From the NCBI RefSeq assembly GCF_024168045.1, contig NZ_CP100126.1:947501-1011500 (forward strand): a stretch of 64,000 nucleotides of DNA, given 5' to 3'. The stretch's first letter is position 1. Every line of letters starts with the position of its first letter. Below the pieces are notes generated by a model. It made no database searches, had not been told where the DNA came from, and saw nothing but the letters and a program-made list of their open reading frames with translations. Position numbers and translations under genes: made by a program. Positions 1 through 10,912 of this stretch are shown here, one piece after another. The DNA is from Dorea longicatena (GTDB lineage Bacteria; Bacillota; Clostridia; Lachnospirales; Lachnospiraceae).

Positions 1-33
1 TTGATAATAAAATAAAAGTAATAAAAAAGCATA

Positions 34-46
34 GAACAAACATTCG
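34..46 (+). promoter_or_regulatory. LexA (SOS) box-like site upstream of uvrB
   Basis: GAACAAACATTCG resembles the Firmicutes LexA/DinR box (GAAC-N4-GTTC) with one mismatch in the core half-site. It lies about 30 bases upstream of the likely -10 of uvrB, a gene that is commonly in the SOS regulon. The match is imperfect, so this is a suggestion only. Confidence 0.4.
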
Positions 47-75
47 GTTTAGTTCTGTACTTTTTTTCTCCTGAA

Positions 76-84
76 TGATATACT
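76..84 (+). promoter_or_regulatory. Extended -10 promoter for uvrB-uvrA
   Basis: TGATATACT is an extended -10 element (TG-n-TATACT) about 80 bases before the uvrB start. No clear -35 is visible at the matching distance. It lies just downstream of the LexA-like site, as expected for an SOS-controlled promoter. Confidence 0.45.
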
Positions 85-162
85 ATACAAGTAACAATAC
101 TAAAAATACAACTACTATTTCTAAAATATCACCGTCAGACAGAGCGGCTTAGGAGAAATCAT

Positions 163-2151
163 ATGGATCATTTTGAATTAATATCACAATACAAGCCGAC
201 CGGTGACCAGCCGCAGGCAATCGAGGATCTGGTCAAAGGCTTTAAAGAAGGAAATCAGTGCCAGACACTGCTTGGTGTCACCGGATCTGGTAAGACATTT
301 ACGATGGCGAATGTTATTCAGCAGATCAATAAACCGACGCTTGTCATTGCGCATAATAAGACTCTGGCTGCGCAGCTATATGGAGAATTTAAAGAGTTTT
401 TCCCGAATAACGCAGTGGAATATTTTGTCTCCTACTACGATTACTACCAGCCGGAGGCTTATGTCCCATCTTCAGACACCTACATTGCGAAGGATTCCTC
501 CGTAAATGAAGAGATTGATAAGCTGAGATTATCGGCAACGGCAGCATTGATCGAGCGCAGGGATGTGATCGTAATTGCCAGCGTTTCCTGCATCTATGGT
601 CTTGGTGAACCGGAAAACTTTGAACAGATGATGGTATCGCTCCGACCGGGGATGGAGAAGGACAGAGATGAAGTCTTGCGCCAGCTGATAGATATTCAAT
701 ATGACAGAAATGATATGGATTTCAAGCGGGGAACATTCCGTGTACGAGGCGATACTGTAGAAGTTGTACCGGCAGACCGGGGCGATACAGCTATCCGGGT
801 GGAATTCTTCGGAGATGAGATTGACCGGATTTCAGAGATAGACATGCTTACCGGAGAGATTAAAAATACATTGAATCATATTGCGATATTCCCGGCTTCC
901 CATTACGTTGTACCAAAGGAGCGTATGGAGAAAGCAATAAAAAATATTGAGATTGAACTGGAAGAACAGGTGAAATATTTCAAAGAAGAAGGGAAGCTTC
1001 TGGAAGCACAGAGAATTGCGGAACGAACGAATTTTGATATAGAAATGATGCGCGAGACCGGATTCTGTTCAGGGATTGAGAACTACTCCAGGCATCTGGC
1101 AGGACTTGCTCCGGGGCAGCCGCCGAATACATTGATGGATTATTTCCCGGATGATTTTATCATAATGATCGATGAGTCGCACAAGACGGTTCCGCAGATT
1201 GGCGGTATGTATCACGGCGATCAGTCGAGAAAGCGTACACTGGTAGAGTATGGATTCCGTCTGCCATCGGCACTGGACAACCGTCCGCTTAGTTTTGAGG
1301 AATTTGAAAATAAGATCGATCAGGTCATGTTCGTGTCTGCAACACCGGGGAAATATGAAGAAGAGCATGAACTTTTGAGAGCCGAGCAGGTGATCCGGCC
1401 GACCGGACTTCTGGATCCGGAAGTAGAAGTGCGGCCGGTAGAAGGACAGATCGATGATCTGATCGGAGAAGTGAATAAAGAGATTGCCAATAAACACAAA
1501 ATACTGATAACAACGCTGACCAAGCGTATGGCAGAAGATCTTACCGACTATATGCGTGAGCTGGGAATCCGCGTGCGCTATCTGCATTCGGATATTGACA
1601 CGCTGGAACGTACAGAGATCGTGAGAGATATGCGCCTGGACGTATTCGATGTTCTGGTCGGCATTAATCTTCTGCGGGAAGGACTGGATATTCCGGAGAT
1701 CACATTGGTTGCGATTCTGGACGCGGATAAAGAAGGATTTTTGCGTTCCGAGACGTCTCTGATCCAGACGATCGGCCGTGCGGCCCGTAATGCAGAAGGG
1801 CATGTTATCATGTACGCAGATACGATCACAGATTCCATGCGTGCAGCACTGGATGAGACGCAGAGAAGACGTGAAGTGCAGATGGCATATAATGAAGAAC
1901 ATGGTATTACACCGAAGACGATCCAGAAAGCAGTCAGAGATCTGATCTCAGTATCCCGGAAAGTGGCGGCTTCTGAATTACAGATGGAAAAAGATCCGGA
2001 ATCCATGAGTGAGAAAGAATTAGAGAAGCTGATCAAAGAGCTGGAGAAGCAGATGAAGAAAGCTGCGGCAGATCTGAATTTTGAGGCGGCAGCAGAACTC
2101 AGGGATAAGTTAATAGAGCTTAAGAAGACATTGCAGGAAATAAAGATATAG
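163..2151 (+). CDS. uvrB: Excinuclease ABC subunit B (UvrB)
   Basis: UvrB is the damage-verifying helicase-like subunit of nucleotide excision repair. It is loaded by UvrA and then recruits UvrC. The 662-residue length is normal for the family. Walker A GVTGSGKT is at residues 38-45, followed by the DNA-clamping beta-hairpin [12 protein letters not shown]. Helicase motifs are present, including the GRAARN motif near residue 540. The C-terminal UVR motif (about 625-660) binds UvrC. ATG at 163 follows TAGGAGAAATCAT, a good ribosome site. uvrA starts 22 bases downstream, so the two are probably co-transcribed. Confidence 0.98.
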   Translation: MDHFELISQYKPTGDQPQAIEDLVKGFKEGNQCQTLLGVTGSGKTFTMANVIQQINKPTLVIAHNKTLAAQLYGEFKEFFPNNAVEYFVSYYDYYQPEAYVPSSDTYIAKDSSVNEEIDKLRLSATAALIERRDVIVIASVSCIYGLGEPENFEQMMVSLRPGMEKDRDEVLRQLIDIQYDRNDMDFKRGTFRVRGDTVEVVPADRGDTAIRVEFFGDEIDRISEIDMLTGEIKNTLNHIAIFPASHYVVPKERMEKAIKNIEIELEEQVKYFKEEGKLLEAQRIAERTNFDIEMMRETGFCSGIENYSRHLAGLAPGQPPNTLMDYFPDDFIIMIDESHKTVPQIGGMYHGDQSRKRTLVEYGFRLPSALDNRPLSFEEFENKIDQVMFVSATPGKYEEEHELLRAEQVIRPTGLLDPEVEVRPVEGQIDDLIGEVNKEIANKHKILITTLTKRMAEDLTDYMRELGIRVRYLHSDIDTLERTEIVRDMRLDVFDVLVGINLLREGLDIPEITLVAILDADKEGFLRSETSLIQTIGRAARNAEGHVIMYADTITDSMRAALDETQRRREVQMAYNEEHGITPKTIQKAVRDLISVSRKVAASELQMEKDPESMSEKELEKLIKELEKQMKKAAADLNFEAAAELRDKLIELKKTLQEIKI

Positions 2152-2173
2152 AAAAAGGAGATCATAGACTTAC

Positions 2174-5017
2174 ATGCCACAGGAAAAAGATTCAAGACAA
2201 TATATCAAGATCAGAGGAGCAAATGAACACAATCTGAAGAATGTAGACGTAGACATACCAAGAGACAAACTGGTGGTATTGACCGGTCTTAGCGGATCAG
2301 GAAAATCATCACTGGCATTTGATACAATTTATGCGGAAGGACAGAGAAGATATATGGAATCATTGTCTTCTTATGCCAGACAGTTCCTGGGACAGATGGA
2401 AAAACCGGATGTAGAAAGTATAGAAGGATTGTCTCCGGCTATTTCCATTGATCAGAAATCTACGAACCGCAATCCAAGATCTACCGTAGGAACGGTAACG
2501 GAAATCTATGATTATTTCCGGTTATTATATGCAAGAGCAGGAATTCCGCATTGTCCGAAATGTGGGCGCGAGATTAAGAAACAGACGGTTGATCAGATGG
2601 TAGAACAGGTGATGGCATTTCCGGAAAGAACCAAGATACAGCTGCTGGCACCGGTCGTAAGAGGCAGAAAGGGAACCCATGTAAAATTATTGGAGCGCGC
2701 CAGAAAGAGCGGATATGTCCGAGTCAGGATCGATGGCAATATGTACGAACTGTCGGAAGAGATCAAGCTGGATAAGAACATCAAGCACAATATAGAGATT
2801 GTTGTAGACCGTCTGGTAGTAAAAGAGGGTATTGAACAGCGTCTGACCGATTCCATTGAAAATGTACTGAATCTTGCGGAAGGACTGATGGCCGTGGATG
2901 TAATCGGCGGGGAACCGGTCCAGTTCAGTGAAAGCTTCTCATGTCCTGACTGCGGAATCAGTATTGAAGAGATCGAACCGAGAAGCTTTTCGTTCAACAA
3001 TCCGTTCGGCGCATGTCCGGAGTGCTTTGGACTGGGATACAAGATGGAATTTGACGAAGACCTGATGATTCCGGATAAACGTCTCAGTATCAGTGAAGGT
3101 GCGATCACTGTTATGGGATGGCAGTCCTGCACGGATAAGAAGAGCTTCACGTATGCGATCCTGGATGCGTTGAGCAAAGAATATGGCTTTTCATTAGATA
3201 CACCGTTTGAGGACTATCCGAAGGAAGTCCATGATGTTCTGATCCATGGGACAAATGGCAAAGAAGTGAAAGTATATTATAAGGGGCAGCGCGGAGAAGG
3301 AGTCTATGATGTGGCATTCGAAGGTCTGATCCGCAATGTAGAGCGCCGTTACCGGGAGACTTCGTCGGAAACGATGAAAGCAGAATACGAAGAGTTTATG
3401 AATATCACACCGTGTTCTGCGTGCAAAGGCCAGCGCCTGAAGCCGGGAGCACTTGCTGTGACGGTAGGAGATAAAAATATTTCCGAACTGACAGGAATGT
3501 CAATTGAAAAACTGCAGACCTTTTTAAAAGAACTGAAACTTTCGAACCAGCAATTGCTGATCGGCGGACAGATTTTAAAGGAGATCAATTCCAGAATCCA
3601 GTTTCTGATGGATGTCGGACTTAATTATCTGACACTTGGAAGATCGACCGGAACACTTTCGGGAGGAGAGGCACAGAGAATCCGTCTGGCAACACAGATC
3701 GGTTCCGGACTCGTAGGTGTGGCATATATTCTGGATGAACCAAGTATCGGACTGCATCAGAGAGACAATGATAAATTGCTTGGAACTTTAAAACATCTGC
3801 GGGATCTCGGGAACTCCGTGATCGTGGTCGAGCATGATGAGGATACTATGAGAGAAGCGGACTTTATCGTGGATATCGGACCGGGAGCGGGAGAACATGG
3901 CGGTGAAGTAGTTGCAACCGGAAATGCGGAAGAGATCATGCAGAATGAAAATTCTGTAACCGGAGCCTATCTGAGCGGGCGTATTCGGATCCCGGTTCCG
4001 GAAGTAAGAAGAAAACCAACCGGATGGCTGAAAGTACTCGGAGCACAGGAAAATAACTTGAAGAACATAGATGTGAAGTTTCCGCTTGGCGTGATGACCT
4101 GTGTTACCGGTGTGTCCGGTTCGGGAAAAAGCTCACTTGTGAACCAGATCCTCTATAAACGTCTGGCAAGAGACCTGAACCGTGCAAGGACCATTCCGGG
4201 CAGACACAAAGGCATCGAGGGACTGGAACAGCTGGATAAGGTGATCAACATCGACCAGTCTCCGATCGGGCGGACTCCGAGATCCAATCCGGCAACTTAT
4301 ACCGGAGTATTTGACCTGATCAGGGATCTGTTCGCGGCAACACCAGATGCAAAAGCAAGAGGCTATAAAAAAGGAAGATTCAGTTTTAACGTCAAAGGAG
4401 GACGATGTGAGGCCTGCAGCGGAGATGGAATCATCAAGATCGAGATGCATTTTCTGCCGGATGTCTATGTTCCATGTGAAGTATGTAAGGGAAGACGTTA
4501 CAACAGAGAGACACTGGAAGTGAAATACAAAGGAAAGAATATCTATGATGTTCTGGACATGACCGTAGAAGAAGCAATGCATTTCTTTGAAAATGTACCA
4601 AGTATCCGCAGAAAGATGGAGACCTTGTATGATGTCGGGCTTTCTTATATCCGTCTGGGACAGCCGTCTACGACTCTGTCCGGCGGAGAAGCCCAGCGTA
4701 TCAAGCTGGCAACAGAGCTGAGTAAGAGAAGTACGGGAAAGACAATCTATATTCTGGACGAGCCGACGACGGGACTGCATTTTGCCGATGTGCATAAGTT
4801 GACAGAGATTCTCCACAGATTGACAGAAGATGGGAATACAGTCATTGTGATCGAGCACAATCTGGATGTGATAAAGACCGCAGATTACATCATCGATATC
4901 GGTCCGGAAGGCGGTGACAAAGGCGGAACCGTGATCGCAGAGGGAACACCGGAAGAAGTTGCGGAAAGTCCGGTATCCTATACGGGAAAGTATATAAAAC
5001 CAATGCTGGAACGGTAG
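2174..5017 (+). CDS. uvrA: Excinuclease ABC subunit A (UvrA)
   Basis: UvrA is the dimeric ABC-type ATPase that finds DNA lesions and loads UvrB. The 947 residues contain two ABC modules. The first Walker A is GLSGSGKSS (38-46) and the second is GVSGSGKSS (about 650). Each half has an LSGGEAQRI signature and a Walker B ending ILDEP. CxxC pairs (CPKC, CPDC, CSAC, CEAC, CEVC) form the structural zinc modules, and all appear intact. The start follows AAAAAGGAG with a long 13-base spacer. It is co-oriented with uvrB, which is a frequent operon arrangement in Clostridia. Confidence 0.98.
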   Translation: MPQEKDSRQYIKIRGANEHNLKNVDVDIPRDKLVVLTGLSGSGKSSLAFDTIYAEGQRRYMESLSSYARQFLGQMEKPDVESIEGLSPAISIDQKSTNRNPRSTVGTVTEIYDYFRLLYARAGIPHCPKCGREIKKQTVDQMVEQVMAFPERTKIQLLAPVVRGRKGTHVKLLERARKSGYVRVRIDGNMYELSEEIKLDKNIKHNIEIVVDRLVVKEGIEQRLTDSIENVLNLAEGLMAVDVIGGEPVQFSESFSCPDCGISIEEIEPRSFSFNNPFGACPECFGLGYKMEFDEDLMIPDKRLSISEGAITVMGWQSCTDKKSFTYAILDALSKEYGFSLDTPFEDYPKEVHDVLIHGTNGKEVKVYYKGQRGEGVYDVAFEGLIRNVERRYRETSSETMKAEYEEFMNITPCSACKGQRLKPGALAVTVGDKNISELTGMSIEKLQTFLKELKLSNQQLLIGGQILKEINSRIQFLMDVGLNYLTLGRSTGTLSGGEAQRIRLATQIGSGLVGVAYILDEPSIGLHQRDNDKLLGTLKHLRDLGNSVIVVEHDEDTMREADFIVDIGPGAGEHGGEVVATGNAEEIMQNENSVTGAYLSGRIRIPVPEVRRKPTGWLKVLGAQENNLKNIDVKFPLGVMTCVTGVSGSGKSSLVNQILYKRLARDLNRARTIPGRHKGIEGLEQLDKVINIDQSPIGRTPRSNPATYTGVFDLIRDLFAATPDAKARGYKKGRFSFNVKGGRCEACSGDGIIKIEMHFLPDVYVPCEVCKGRRYNRETLEVKYKGKNIYDVLDMTVEEAMHFFENVPSIRRKMETLYDVGLSYIRLGQPSTTLSGGEAQRIKLATELSKRSTGKTIYILDEPTTGLHFADVHKLTEILHRLTEDGNTVIVIEHNLDVIKTADYIIDIGPEGGDKGGTVIAEGTPEEVAESPVSYTGKYIKPMLER

Positions 5018-5131
5018 AAATATGACATTTTGTTCAATGCATCGTCCAGATTCGTCATATTGTAATATTTATGTAAAAAGGTTCATAAAGATTTAAGCAA
5101 AATGGGTCTTTTTATTTTAAATGATTTTGAT

Positions 5132-5137
5132 TATAAT
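5132..5137 (+). promoter_or_regulatory. Possible -10 element for mreB
   Basis: TATAAT lies in TTGATTATAATGGG, about 90 bases before the mreB start. No convincing -35 is visible at 17 bases. The uvrA-mreB gap (about 200 bases) also holds an 8-base inverted repeat (5019-5026 with 5054-5061), without a strong U-tract. Confidence 0.35.
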
Positions 5138-5223
5138 GGGAACATGCTCAAAAATAGCATGTGATATAATCATATCTCACCAAAGATAGGAATATAGACA
5201 GCTTGATGAAGGGAGAATTGGGA

Positions 5224-6213
5224 ATGTCAGTAGATCTTGGAATTGATTTGGGAACCGCCAGCGTACTGGTGTATGTAAAAGGAAAGGGTGTTATTTTAAA
5301 AGAGCCTTCTGTTGTAGCGTATGACAGAGATACGAATGCAATCAAGGCGATCGGAGAAGAAGCAAGACTGATGCTTGGAAGAACTCCGGGAAATATTGTG
5401 GCAGTCAGACCTTTGAGACAGGGTGTGATATCAGACTATACAGTAACAGAAAAAATGATCAAATATTTCGTGCAGAAAACACTTGGAAAGCGTACATTCA
5501 AGAAGCCGAGAATCAGTATCTGTGTACCAAGCGGGGTTACAGAAGTGGAACGCAAGGCAGTGGAGGAAGCAACTTATGCAGCAGGAGCAAGAGAGGTACA
5601 TCTGATCGAAGAACCGGTTGCGGCAGCAATCGGTGCGGGAATCGATATCTCAAAGCCGTGTGGCAATATGATCGTTGACATCGGCGGAGGGACATCCGAT
5701 ATTGCCGTCATCTCACTTGGCGGAACGGTTGTAAATACATCCTTAAAGATTGCCGGAGATGATTTCGACGAGGCGATTGTCCGCTATATGCGAAAAAAAC
5801 ATAATCTTCTGATCGGTGAAAGAACAGCGGAAGATATTAAGATCAAGATTGGTACAACCTATCCAATGATCGAAGATGAGACGCTGGAAGTCAGAGGAAG
5901 AAACCTGGTAACAGGACTTCCGAAGACGGTAACGGTAACTTCGACAGAGACAGAAGAAGCACTCCGGGAGACAACGGGACAGATCGTAGAAGCTGTTATC
6001 AGCGTGCTGGAGAGAACACCACCGGAGCTTTCCGCAGATATCCTTGACAGAGGGATTATGCTGACCGGAGGCGGATCTATGTTACGTGGTATGGAAGAAC
6101 TGATCGAGGAAAAGACAGGCATCAACACGATGACGGCGGATGATCCGATGAAGGTTGTTGCCATCGGAACCGGAGAATACGTAGAGTTTATGGGTGACAG
6201 AAAAGGAATCTAG
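5224..6213 (+). CDS. mreB: MreB/Mbl-type actin-like cell shape protein
   Basis: MreB is a bacterial actin that polymerises under the membrane and guides the elongasome for lateral wall synthesis. The 329 residues open with the phosphate-1 loop DLGTASVLVY. The EEPVAAAIGAG and DIGGGTSDIAV phosphate-2 motifs and the GGGSMLRGMEE adenosine motif are all present. TTG 5203 and ATG 5206 are in frame upstream, but GGGAG at 5211-5215 is correctly spaced for ATG 5224. No mreC or mreD follows, so this is a stand-alone copy (mreB, mreBH or mbl type cannot be told apart here). Confidence 0.95.
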   Translation: MSVDLGIDLGTASVLVYVKGKGVILKEPSVVAYDRDTNAIKAIGEEARLMLGRTPGNIVAVRPLRQGVISDYTVTEKMIKYFVQKTLGKRTFKKPRISICVPSGVTEVERKAVEEATYAAGAREVHLIEEPVAAAIGAGIDISKPCGNMIVDIGGGTSDIAVISLGGTVVNTSLKIAGDDFDEAIVRYMRKKHNLLIGERTAEDIKIKIGTTYPMIEDETLEVRGRNLVTGLPKTVTVTSTETEEALRETTGQIVEAVISVLERTPPELSADILDRGIMLTGGGSMLRGMEELIEEKTGINTMTADDPMKVVAIGTGEYVEFMGDRKGI

Positions 6214-6245
6214 ATTCAGATAGGAATCCGGGTGAGTGAAATCGA

Positions 6246-8459
6246 ATGGAAGAAATAAAAGGATACGTAGAACATATTGTTTACCGCAATGAAGACAACG
6301 GGTACACGGTATTCCATCTGAATAATTCAGATGGAGAAGTGACCTGTGTCGGAAGTTTTCATTATATTGAAGAAGGTGAACTGTTAAGACTGAAAGGAGG
6401 CTATACAACGCATAAGATGTATGGCCTTCAGTTCGCTGTGGAGGAATCGGAGATATGTGAGCCGGAAGATCTGGTATCCATCGAACGGTATCTGGGTTCC
6501 GGTGCGATCAAAGGAGTCGGAGCTTCTCTGGCGGGAAAGATAGTGAAAAAATTCAAAGAAGATACCTTCCGGATCATCGAAGAGGAGCCGGAACGACTGG
6601 CAGAGATCAAAGGAATCAGTGAACGGAAAGCAAGAGAGATCGCTTCACAGGTAGAAGAGAAGAAGGATATGCGGCAGGCAATGATCTATCTGCAGAAATT
6701 CGGTATTTCTACAACACTGGCAGCAAAGATCTATCAGCATTACGGACGTAATGTCTACCGCACGATAGAGGAGAATCCGTATCATCTGGCAGACCATGTG
6801 CCGGGAGTGGGATTTAAGACTGCCGATGAGATTGCAATGAAGATTGGCATACACACAGATTCTGATTTCCGGATCCGCAGCGGAATCTTTTATACCTTAC
6901 AACAGAGTGTGAATGAAGGACACGTCTATCTGTATCAGGACGTGTTGCTGAAAGAGACGGGAGACCTTCTTGGAGTACAGATACAAGATATGGAAAAGTA
7001 TCTTATGGATCTTATGATGGAAAAGAAGATCGTCATGAAGCAGTCAGAGCAGGGGGTGAGAGTGTATACTTCCCATTATTATTATATGGAGTTGAATACT
7101 GCGAAGATGCTGCATGATCTGAATCTTGATTTTGAAGCAGCTGATGTGACACTTCTTCACAGGATCAATCAGATTGAAAAGAATACAGAACTGTATCTGG
7201 ATGAGATGCAGAAAGATGCAGTAATGGAAGCAGTCAGGCATGGTCTGATGATATTGACCGGAGGACCGGGTACCGGTAAGACAACGACCATCAATGCGAT
7301 GATTCATTTCTTCGAAAGTGAAGGACTGGACATCTATCTGGCAGCACCGACAGGAAGAGCAGCAAAGCGTATGACCGAAGCAACCGGATGTGAAGCACAG
7401 ACGATTCACCGGCTGCTGGAAGTATCCGGCAATCCGGATGATGAGACAGTTGGTGGTTTCCAGCGCAATGCAGAGAATCCGCTGGAAGCAGATGTGATCA
7501 TCATAGACGAGATGTCAATGGTAGATCTGCCGTTGATGTATGCACTTTTGAATGCGATCGTGCCGGGAACCCGTGTGATCCTGGTGGGAGATGTGAACCA
7601 GCTTCCGAGTGTAGGGCCGGGAAGCGTACTGAAAGACATTATTTCATCCGGATGTTTTCCGGTGGTAAAGCTTACGAAGATATTCCGGCAGGCAGGCGAA
7701 AGTGATATTATCGTCAATGCCCACAAGATCAATCGGGGTGAACCGGTTGTGCTGGATAACAAAAGCATGGATTTCTTCTTCTTGAAACGTGATGATACGA
7801 ATATGATCATCAGTAATATCATCACACTGATCCAGAAGAAACTTCCCAAATTCGTATCTGCATCAGAAGCAGACATTCAGGTTCTGACGCCGATGCGAAA
7901 GGGCCTGCTCGGAGTGGAACGGATCAATAAGATCCTGCAGGAATATCTGAATCCGCCGAAGCCTGGCAAACAGGAAAAAGAATATGGAGATCATCTGTTC
8001 CGTGAGGGGGATAAGGTGATGCAGATCAAGAATAATTACCAGCTTGAGTGGGAGATCACCACCCGGTACGGAATGACAATCGATAAAGGGATCGGTGTAT
8101 TTAACGGGGATATGGGGATCATCAAAAAGATCAATACATATGAAGAGACCGTGACGGTCGAATATGATGAAAAGAAGCAGGTAAAATATCCATACAATCT
8201 GCTGGATGAACTGGAACTGGCTTATGCGATCACAATCCATAAAGCGCAGGGAAGCGAATATCCTGCAGTCATTATTCCTTTGTTACAGGGACCAAGACAG
8301 CTTTATTATAGAAATCTGCTCTATACAGCTGTCACAAGAGCGAGAAAATGTGTGACGGTGATCGGAAGTGAAAGCGTATTCCAGGAGATGATACAAAACA
8401 CAAACCAGCAGAACCGCAATACGAGTCTCGCAGAGCGAATCCGTGAATTTAATGAATAA
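6246..8459 (+). CDS. recD2: RecD2-type ATP-dependent 5'-3' DNA helicase
   Basis: This is a superfamily 1B helicase that works without RecBC and is linked to replication fork and recombination maintenance in Firmicutes. The 737 residues have the RecD2-specific N-terminal OB-like and helix-hairpin-helix region (about 1-200, with IKGVGASLAGKI and GVGFKTADEI). Walker A GGPGTGKT is near residue 339 and Walker B VIIIDEMSMVD follows. The C-terminal UvrD-like motif is AYAITIHKAQGSEY. The gene overlaps the next one by 8 bases, so translation of comFC is probably coupled. Confidence 0.95.
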   Translation: MEEIKGYVEHIVYRNEDNGYTVFHLNNSDGEVTCVGSFHYIEEGELLRLKGGYTTHKMYGLQFAVEESEICEPEDLVSIERYLGSGAIKGVGASLAGKIVKKFKEDTFRIIEEEPERLAEIKGISERKAREIASQVEEKKDMRQAMIYLQKFGISTTLAAKIYQHYGRNVYRTIEENPYHLADHVPGVGFKTADEIAMKIGIHTDSDFRIRSGIFYTLQQSVNEGHVYLYQDVLLKETGDLLGVQIQDMEKYLMDLMMEKKIVMKQSEQGVRVYTSHYYYMELNTAKMLHDLNLDFEAADVTLLHRINQIEKNTELYLDEMQKDAVMEAVRHGLMILTGGPGTGKTTTINAMIHFFESEGLDIYLAAPTGRAAKRMTEATGCEAQTIHRLLEVSGNPDDETVGGFQRNAENPLEADVIIIDEMSMVDLPLMYALLNAIVPGTRVILVGDVNQLPSVGPGSVLKDIISSGCFPVVKLTKIFRQAGESDIIVNAHKINRGEPVVLDNKSMDFFFLKRDDTNMIISNIITLIQKKLPKFVSASEADIQVLTPMRKGLLGVERINKILQEYLNPPKPGKQEKEYGDHLFREGDKVMQIKNNYQLEWEITTRYGMTIDKGIGVFNGDMGIIKKINTYEETVTVEYDEKKQVKYPYNLLDELELAYAITIHKAQGSEYPAVIIPLLQGPRQLYYRNLLYTAVTRARKCVTVIGSESVFQEMIQNTNQQNRNTSLAERIREFNE

Positions 8460-9180
8460 AAGTATCATACAAGATATCAAAGAAAATATAATTGTTCTGT
8501 TCTGGCCGGAAACCTGTCCATTCTGTCAGAAAGTCTGTAAAGAGGGCATCTGTACAGAATGCAGGGAAAGGCTGGAATTCTTAAGAATCAGAGAACCAAG
8601 GTGTATGCAATGCGGCAAGCAGATCCGTAGTATGGAAAAGGAATACTGTTATGACTGTATGCATACACATCATTATTATGAGCAGGGATTAAGCTTATGG
8701 AATCATAAAGCTCCTGTGAATCAATCTATCTATCAGTTCAAATACCACAATCAGAGAAGATACGGGGAACTGTACAGTCAGGAACTCGTGAAAAATTTTC
8801 AGAAAGAAATCCGGCGATGGAACCCGGATGTGATCATACCGGTCCCGCTGCACCGGGCGAGACGTAGAAAACGGGGTTATAATCAGGCACAGATTCTTGC
8901 GGAAAACCTGGGAAAGATGCTGTGCATTCCGGTGGACAGTAAAAGCCTGGCAAGAAGAAAGAAGACCAGTCCGCAGAAGAAACTTGGACATAATGAGAGA
9001 AAAAAGAACCTGAAAAATGCATTTGCGGTAACATCGGCATTTCGCCCTGTCCGGAAGGTGCTGCTGGTGGATGACATATATACGACCGGCAATACACTGG
9101 ATGCGGCGGCAAAAGCATTAAAGGAAAAAGGCGTGGAGAAGGTTTATTTTTTAACTATAAGTATTGGACAAGGGTACTGA
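8452..9180 (+). CDS. comFC: ComF-family amidophosphoribosyltransferase-like protein
   Basis: This is a ComFC/GntX-type protein, linked to DNA uptake in naturally competent Firmicutes, with a phosphoribosyltransferase fold. The N-terminus carries two CxxC zinc pairs (CPFC / CTEC and CMQC / CYDC). The C-terminal part has the PRPP-binding loop VLLVDDIYTTGNT around residues 203-215. The preceding PVPLHRARRRKRGYNQ is a ComF hallmark. An upstream in-frame GTG (8443) exists, but ATG 8452 is preferred. It overlaps recD2, giving a DNA-processing gene pair. Confidence 0.93.
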   Translation: MNKSIIQDIKENIIVLFWPETCPFCQKVCKEGICTECRERLEFLRIREPRCMQCGKQIRSMEKEYCYDCMHTHHYYEQGLSLWNHKAPVNQSIYQFKYHNQRRYGELYSQELVKNFQKEIRRWNPDVIIPVPLHRARRRKRGYNQAQILAENLGKMLCIPVDSKSLARRKKTSPQKKLGHNERKKNLKNAFAVTSAFRPVRKVLLVDDIYTTGNTLDAAAKALKEKGVEKVYFLTISIGQGY

Positions 9181-9193
9181 TATTTGTTATACT
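9164..9193 (+). promoter_or_regulatory. Promoter for the 9239-13100 operon
   Basis: TTGGAC (9164-9169), an 18-base spacer and TATACT (9188-9193) preceded by TGT form a promoter with an extended -10. It overlaps the 3' end of comFC and lies about 45 bases before the next gene. Confidence 0.55.
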
Positions 9194-9238
9194 TAAAATG
9201 ATGTTTTTATGGAATTAATATCATGTTGAGGTGGATAT

Positions 9239-9634
9239 ATGTTAGATGAGAGAAAAGTAAAATTAATGACAAAGCTTGCTCTCTATGAAGAGACTTATGG
9301 AAAAGAAGATTTTAAGATCAGTTCCTATTATAGAAAAGATTATGCAAGCCTGCACGTTATATATGCATTTCTGAGCGTATCAGTCGGTTATGTGTGTCTG
9401 GTGGCGCTGCTTTTACTGGCCGGTGTGGAGGATATAATGAGTAATATGTCGAATGGTCTGATCCTGTTCCTTTTTCTGATCATTCTGGCAGGCTATGTGG
9501 GTGTGGTGATCGTATATTGCGGAATTGCCAGTCACATTTATAATGAGAAACACAAAAAGGCAAGGAAAAGAGTGAAAAAGTATAATCATAATCTGATTCA
9601 ACTGCTGAAAATGTATGAAAAGGAGAAAAGATAG
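9239..9634 (+). CDS. Small two-helix membrane protein, function unknown
   Basis: I do not recognise this 131-residue protein. It has a charged N-terminal stretch and two predicted membrane helices (about 42-65 and 75-100). The C-terminal tail is strongly basic, with the stretch KHKKARKRVKKYNH. The start follows TTGAGGTGG with good spacing. Its stop codon abuts the ATG of the next membrane protein (9635), so the two are almost certainly translated together. Its place at the head of the cdaA-cdaR operon suggests an envelope role; that is inference. Confidence 0.8.
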   Translation: MLDERKVKLMTKLALYEETYGKEDFKISSYYRKDYASLHVIYAFLSVSVGYVCLVALLLLAGVEDIMSNMSNGLILFLFLIILAGYVGVVIVYCGIASHIYNEKHKKARKRVKKYNHNLIQLLKMYEKEKR

Positions 9635-10867
9635 ATGGACAATATATATGTAATACGTGAAAGAATAGAAGCGGTTTATGGGAAGCATTCCAAGTCATTT
9701 GATAAAGCCTTTCAGTTCATACTGGCAATGATAACATTTACAATGATCAATCAGAATACAGGATTTATGAAATCACTTTCCTCACCGGTGATCTCTCTGG
9801 GGCTGGCTGTGGTTGCTACTTTCCTTCCACCTGCGGTTATGGTGGTGCTTGCAACGATACTGCTGCTTGCACATACACTGGCAGCGTCCATAGGCATATT
9901 CGCAGTGTCTGCACTGATCTTCCTGATCATGTATATATTTTATATCAGACTGGCACCGAAGATGGCATTTGTTGTGCTTCTGACACCGATTGCATTTGCA
10001 CTTAAGATACCGTTTGTGGTACCGGTTGCATGTGCGTTGATCTATACACCGGTAAGTCTTGTACCGATGGGATGTGGAACTGTTGTATATTATATGATGG
10101 AATATCTTAAGAAAATAAGTGCGGCATCTAAGACGTCCGGAAGTAAGGCAATGCTTGCCGAGATCAGCACATACGTACAGAAAGTGTTCCAGAATAAAGA
10201 AATGTGGCTCTACATAGTTGCATTTATCATTGGATTTTTTATCATTTATACCATTCGCAGACAGGAACTGGATCATGCCTGGAAGATTGGGATTATTGCG
10301 GGAGCAATTGCCAATGTGGTCGTAACGGCAATGGGAAGTATTGCACTGGGCGTAAACACCTCCTATGGTCCGCTGATCATAGGAAATATTGTGGCAGCCG
10401 TTGCAGGACTTGTGCTGGAATTATTCCTGTTCTCGGTAGATTATGCAAGAAGTGAACGTCTGCAGTTTGAAGACGATGAATATTATTACTATGTAAAAGC
10501 AATACCGAAGGTTGCCATGACAACGCCGGAGAAGACTGTGAAGAAGATCAATGAACGTCAGGAGACGGAGATCATCGATGCAGAAGCGGTAAAACGTTTG
10601 TCGCAGGATACGGCGGAAGAAGAGACAAAAGCCATCGATCTGGAAGTACATGCGGGACATGGACAGAAAAGAGAAACAGAACGGAAGCCGTCATATGGTG
10701 ATGCAGACTACAGAAGTCCGGCACAGATCCGGGCAAGTCAGGCAAGAAAGCATTCGCCGAAGAGAGGACCGGCACCGAAGAAACATGACATGAAAGATGT
10801 AGATAAGATGCTTCTGACACAGAGTCTGGAAAATGAATTTCATGCAGGCAACCGCAGAAAAAGATAG
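9635..10867 (+). CDS. Polytopic membrane protein with charged cytoplasmic tail, function unknown
   Basis: This 410-residue protein has about eight hydrophobic segments between residues 25 and 275. It ends with a roughly 130-residue hydrophilic tail rich in Lys, Arg and Glu that includes a DDEYYYYVKAIPK segment. No transporter or enzyme motif is recognised. It sits between the small membrane protein (zero-base gap) and cdaA (45-base gap). It could be a permease-like or scaffold protein acting with the c-di-AMP synthase, but nothing in the sequence proves this. Confidence 0.8.
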   Translation: MDNIYVIRERIEAVYGKHSKSFDKAFQFILAMITFTMINQNTGFMKSLSSPVISLGLAVVATFLPPAVMVVLATILLLAHTLAASIGIFAVSALIFLIMYIFYIRLAPKMAFVVLLTPIAFALKIPFVVPVACALIYTPVSLVPMGCGTVVYYMMEYLKKISAASKTSGSKAMLAEISTYVQKVFQNKEMWLYIVAFIIGFFIIYTIRRQELDHAWKIGIIAGAIANVVVTAMGSIALGVNTSYGPLIIGNIVAAVAGLVLELFLFSVDYARSERLQFEDDEYYYYVKAIPKVAMTTPEKTVKKINERQETEIIDAEAVKRLSQDTAEEETKAIDLEVHAGHGQKRETERKPSYGDADYRSPAQIRASQARKHSPKRGPAPKKHDMKDVDKMLLTQSLENEFHAGNRRKR

Positions 10868-10912
10868 AAAGACAGAAAAAATCATTAAAAACCATGCAGG
10901 GAGGTGAGAGGA

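Noticed and set aside
1069-1902. 277-residue minus-strand ORF inside uvrB
   Set aside because: It lies wholly within a conserved coding gene, has no ribosome site and its translation is low-complexity Cys/His/Ile-rich shadow sequence.
4133-4858. 241-residue minus-strand ORF inside uvrA
   Set aside because: Antisense to the conserved second ABC module; typical shadow of codon bias in the true frame.
5018-5080. Terminator after uvrA
   Set aside because: An 8-base inverted repeat is present, but the loop is 27 bases and there is no U-tract.
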